Positions 5,691 to 7,228 of a stretch of DNA of 7,228 bases are shown here, one piece after another (positions within the stretch are counted from its first letter, which is position 1; each line of letters opens with the position of its first letter). The stretch comes from an uncultured Collinsella sp. GTDB lineage: Bacteria > Actinomycetota > Coriobacteriia > Coriobacteriales > Coriobacteriaceae. The translations under genes and the position numbers were made by a program. Below the pieces are notes generated by a model. The model did not search any database, was not told the origin of the DNA, and worked only from the letters and a program-made list of their open reading frames with translations. The DNA lies in the NCBI GenBank assembly GCA_958427895.1, contig CAUADW010000079.1:1-7228 (forward strand), given 5' to 3'.

Positions 5691-6905
5691 ATGTTCGCGA
5701 AAGATCGCGAAGCAATGCGCCTGACGCCGGCAGAGGTCAGGCTGATTCTTATTGAGTCCCTGCAGTGGTGCGCCAACAACGCGGTCTACTTTTTGGGGCT
5801 TATCGGTGCGGCCACGTATGATCTGGCCGGCACGGCCTTTTTGGTTGCCGCCATTACGCTCGTGCGCAATCTTATGACGTCGGCGGGCAATATGGTGTCG
5901 GGCTCGGTCATCGATCGCTTCGGACCGCGCCGGACGTCGTTTGTGACGTGCGTGATTACGGCAGTGCTATCGCTTGGCGTGGGGCTGGCGCCGTTGTCTG
6001 TCCCCGGGCTTGTGTTTGCCGCGTGCGTCTTGGGACTTGCGGGCGGCTTTATCAACACCTGCACGCATGCGTTTCCGGGATACCTGGAGTCGACCACCGA
6101 GGGCCGTACCCGCGTGAACGGTCTTATGGTGTTCTACAGCAATATCGCCTATACCGCTGGCCCGCTGCTCGGTGGTGCCATCGTGAGCTGTTTTGCCACG
6201 CAATCGGTCTATCTGCTCATGGCGGGCATGATGGGTGTGGCGGCCGTGCTCTCCTTGGGCTGTCACGAGTGTGTTGCTCCCGCAAAAGGGGAGAAGCCGA
6301 AGGGCGGTATTCTGGGCGGTATGGCCGAGGGCGCGCGACTTACGTTTCGCGACCACGACTTGCGCCTCATCTTTATCTCGGGCTTTTTGGGTTTCTTTGC
6401 GTTTGGCGCGTTCGATTCGCTTGAGTCGTTGTTCTACCGCGATGTGCTCAACGTGGATATCGTCTGGCTGGGCTGGTTGTCCTCGGTCGTGGGCCTCACT
6501 TCCTCGGTGGGTGCGTTCATCCTGACCAAGCTTTCTGCTCGCCATGTCAACCTGCGATTGCTGCTCGGCGCGCTCATGGCCGTGGGCATTGGGTCCATGG
6601 TGTACGTGGGCACCGATATGCTGGGGGTCGCGATTATCGGTCAGGCGATTAACGGTCTGGCCTGGGGGTTCCTGGAGCCGCTGCAGATGATCTTGATTCA
6701 GGAGCGCGCGGACATCAAATACCTGGGACGCATTACCGGCTTTGTACGCTTTGGCCTGATGAGTGCCGGTGTGCTGCCGCTGCTGGCCGCCCCGTTTTTG
6801 GCAGAGGCCCTGGGCGTTCAAGCGGTGCTGTTTGGAGCCTCGACAATCATTGCGCTGGTAGGAACGCTGTTCTTTGTCGCACAGGGGAGGCGGCAGAAAT
6901 GCTAG
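5691..6905 (+). CDS. Major facilitator superfamily (MFS) transporter
   Basis: A 404-residue, probably 12-helix inner-membrane transporter. GSVIDRFGPRR at residues 71-81 is the MFS motif A (G-x(3)-D-R-x-G-R-R) in the loop between helices 2 and 3. Two hydrophobic halves (about 18-190 and 225-398) are joined by a hydrophilic loop (about 192-222) with a basic KGEKPKGG stretch. I chose the ATG at 5691 because AGAAGGAG (5678-5685) lies 5 bp upstream. An in-frame ATG at 5655 would lie inside the terminator loop and has no SD. Codon use is mixed, like the DMT gene and unlike EIID. No promoter of its own is evident in the 90 bp after EIID. The substrate is unknown; the protein could be an exporter or a sugar/metabolite carrier. 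Confidence 0.88.
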   Translation: MFAKDREAMRLTPAEVRLILIESLQWCANNAVYFLGLIGAATYDLAGTAFLVAAITLVRNLMTSAGNMVSGSVIDRFGPRRTSFVTCVITAVLSLGVGLAPLSVPGLVFAACVLGLAGGFINTCTHAFPGYLESTTEGRTRVNGLMVFYSNIAYTAGPLLGGAIVSCFATQSVYLLMAGMMGVAAVLSLGCHECVAPAKGEKPKGGILGGMAEGARLTFRDHDLRLIFISGFLGFFAFGAFDSLESLFYRDVLNVDIVWLGWLSSVVGLTSSVGAFILTKLSARHVNLRLLLGALMAVGIGSMVYVGTDMLGVAIIGQAINGLAWGFLEPLQMILIQERADIKYLGRITGFVRFGLMSAGVLPLLAAPFLAEALGVQAVLFGASTIIALVGTLFFVAQGRRQKC

Positions 6906-6922
6906 ATATACATCTAATTTTA

Positions 6923-6936
6923 ATTTAATACCACTC
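6923..6936 (-). promoter_or_regulatory. Inverted single copy of operator box 1
   Basis: The minus strand reads GAGTGGTATTAAAT, a perfect 14-base match to 3830-3843 and a 12-base match to 6982-6993. No partner TTGGTATC box exists 35 bp further on the minus strand (around 6897), so it is not a full divergent promoter. It lies 17 bp after the MFS stop and 46 bp before the direct-orientation box at 6982, giving a divergent pair. An auxiliary operator is the simplest reading. Confidence 0.5.
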
Positions 6937-6981
6937 ACCCGAGAATATCGACCGTTCACCGAGGATCGGCGCAAATTACAA

Positions 6982-7028
6982 AGTGGTATTAAAAACACGT
7001 TTGATGTATGTCGATAATTGGTATCGAA
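6982..7028 (+). promoter_or_regulatory. Candidate two-box operator/promoter upstream of the second SIS gene
   Basis: AGTGGTATTAAA (6982-6993) and ATAATTGGTATCGAA (7014-7028) repeat the arrangement at 3830-3875 with the same 35-bp core-to-core spacing and an unrelated 20-base interior. GATAAT at 7013-7018 stands where TATAAT stands upstream. ACGCGA (7034-7039) and TCGCGT (7049-7054) form an inverted repeat just downstream. The SIS gene starts at 7076. The conserved spacing in two otherwise dissimilar non-coding regions supports a common regulator or promoter class; the protein that binds is not identifiable here. Confidence 0.6.
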
Positions 7029-7033
7029 AAGAA

Positions 7034-7054
7034 ACGCGATGTATAGATTCGCGT
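7034..7054 (+). other. Inverted repeat in the leader of the second SIS gene
   Basis: ACGCGA (7034-7039) and TCGCGT (7049-7054) can pair with a 9-base loop, ending 10 bp before the AAAGGAA SD (7064-7070). No T-tract follows. It is a possible 5' leader hairpin, analogous in place but not in sequence to 3896-3912. Confidence 0.3.
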
Positions 7055-7075
7055 GCAGGACAGAAAGGAAAAGCC

Positions 7076-7228
7076 ATGAAGGAAACCGAGAAGATCGAGA
7101 TCATGCACTTTAGCCAGGAGGGCTACGTCGAGGACGGCAAGAACGTCTATGAGACCGGCAAGAAGATGATCGAGCTCGCCGACAAGGTCGCCGACGAGGG
7201 CTACGACGCCGTGTTCCTGATGGGCGTC
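7076..7228 (+). CDS. SIS-domain sugar isomerase/deglycase-like protein, N-terminal fragment
   Basis: An open frame of 51 codons that runs off the window end, starting at ATG with AAAGGAA (7064-7070) 5 bp upstream. The fragment has a helical stretch (KNVYETGKKMIELADKVADEGYDA) followed by the hydrophobic strand VFLMGV. This is the usual entry to a SIS fold, where a helix precedes a strand of the form (V/I)F-h-x-G-x-G-G that begins the phosphosugar-binding loop; the loop itself lies beyond the window. The first PTS operon also begins with a SIS-like gene, so this may open another PTS module. The codons are strongly C/G-ending. A promoter with the shared two-box motif precedes it. The family call rests on a short fragment plus context. 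Confidence 0.55.
   Translation, partial: MKETEKIEIMHFSQEGYVEDGKNVYETGKKMIELADKVADEGYDAVFLMGV

Noticed and set aside
6903..6925. Weak hairpin TAGAT-ATAC-ATCTA followed by ATTTTAATTT after the MFS gene as a terminator
   Set aside because: Only five mostly A-T pairs, overlapping the stop codon, with an interrupted T-run; too weak to call.
5967..6998. Minus-strand open frame of 343 codons opposite the MFS gene
   Set aside because: The product is polar and basic with no recognisable fold. The plus-strand MFS reading with motif A and an SD explains this DNA.
1..7228. CRISPR array, tRNA/rRNA genes, transposase or attachment sites
   Set aside because: I saw no regularly spaced repeats, no tRNA-like cloverleaf and no transposase-like product. 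The only large repeat is the EIIC-EIID block, which has no inverted ends or target-site duplications.

Overview
The window is about 7.2 kb of high-GC, gene-dense bacterial DNA with every recognisable gene on the + strand. Strong Shine-Dalgarno (SD) sequences, an occasional GTG start, and mannose-family (Man) phosphotransferase (PTS) genes beside SIS-domain genes suggest a gut Gram-positive of the Coriobacteriia, Collinsella-like. That assignment is inference from gene content and codon style; no marker gene is present.

Layout. (1) Positions 1-2807 are the end of an operon: the C-terminus of a SIS-domain sugar isomerase/deglycase-like protein, then Man-family PTS EIIA, EIIB, EIIC and EIID. Short hairpins lie between EIIA/EIIB and EIIB/EIIC, and a strong intrinsic terminator follows EIID. 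(2) Positions 2896-3786 encode a DMT/EamA-family transporter whose SD lies just past that terminator. (3) Positions 3787-4012 are a 226-bp non-coding region with a candidate promoter/operator. (4) Positions 4013-5600 hold a second EIIC-EIID pair with no EIIA or EIIB, followed by another intrinsic terminator. (5) Positions 5691-6905 encode an MFS transporter, again starting just past the terminator. (6) Positions 6906-7075 hold a second copy of the candidate promoter/operator, leading into the start of a second SIS-domain gene (7076 to the window end).

How the genes fit together. EIIA and EIIB relay phosphate from HPr to the sugar as it passes through the EIIC/EIID membrane complex, and the SIS enzyme probably acts on the resulting sugar phosphate. 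SIS genes with Man-family PTS genes are known from fructoselysine/glucoselysine (Amadori product) and amino-sugar loci, but the substrate cannot be read from this sequence. The second EIIC/EIID pair could borrow EIIA/EIIB from the first operon.

Most notable points. (a) The two EIIC-EIID blocks are identical over 1,063 bp (1754-2816 and 4547-5609), from the middle of EIIC to 9 bp past the EIID stop. The first 178 residues of the two EIICs differ at about 49 positions, so the transporter is a mosaic: variable EIIC front, invariant EIIC tail and EIID. (b) A two-box motif, AGTGGTATTAAA then ATAATTGGTATC with the GGTAT cores exactly 35 bp apart, precedes both the second EIIC and the second SIS gene. 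A third, inverted copy of the first box lies at 6924-6935. This looks like a shared operator/promoter. (c) Both PTS blocks end in a terminator abutting the SD of an unrelated membrane transporter.
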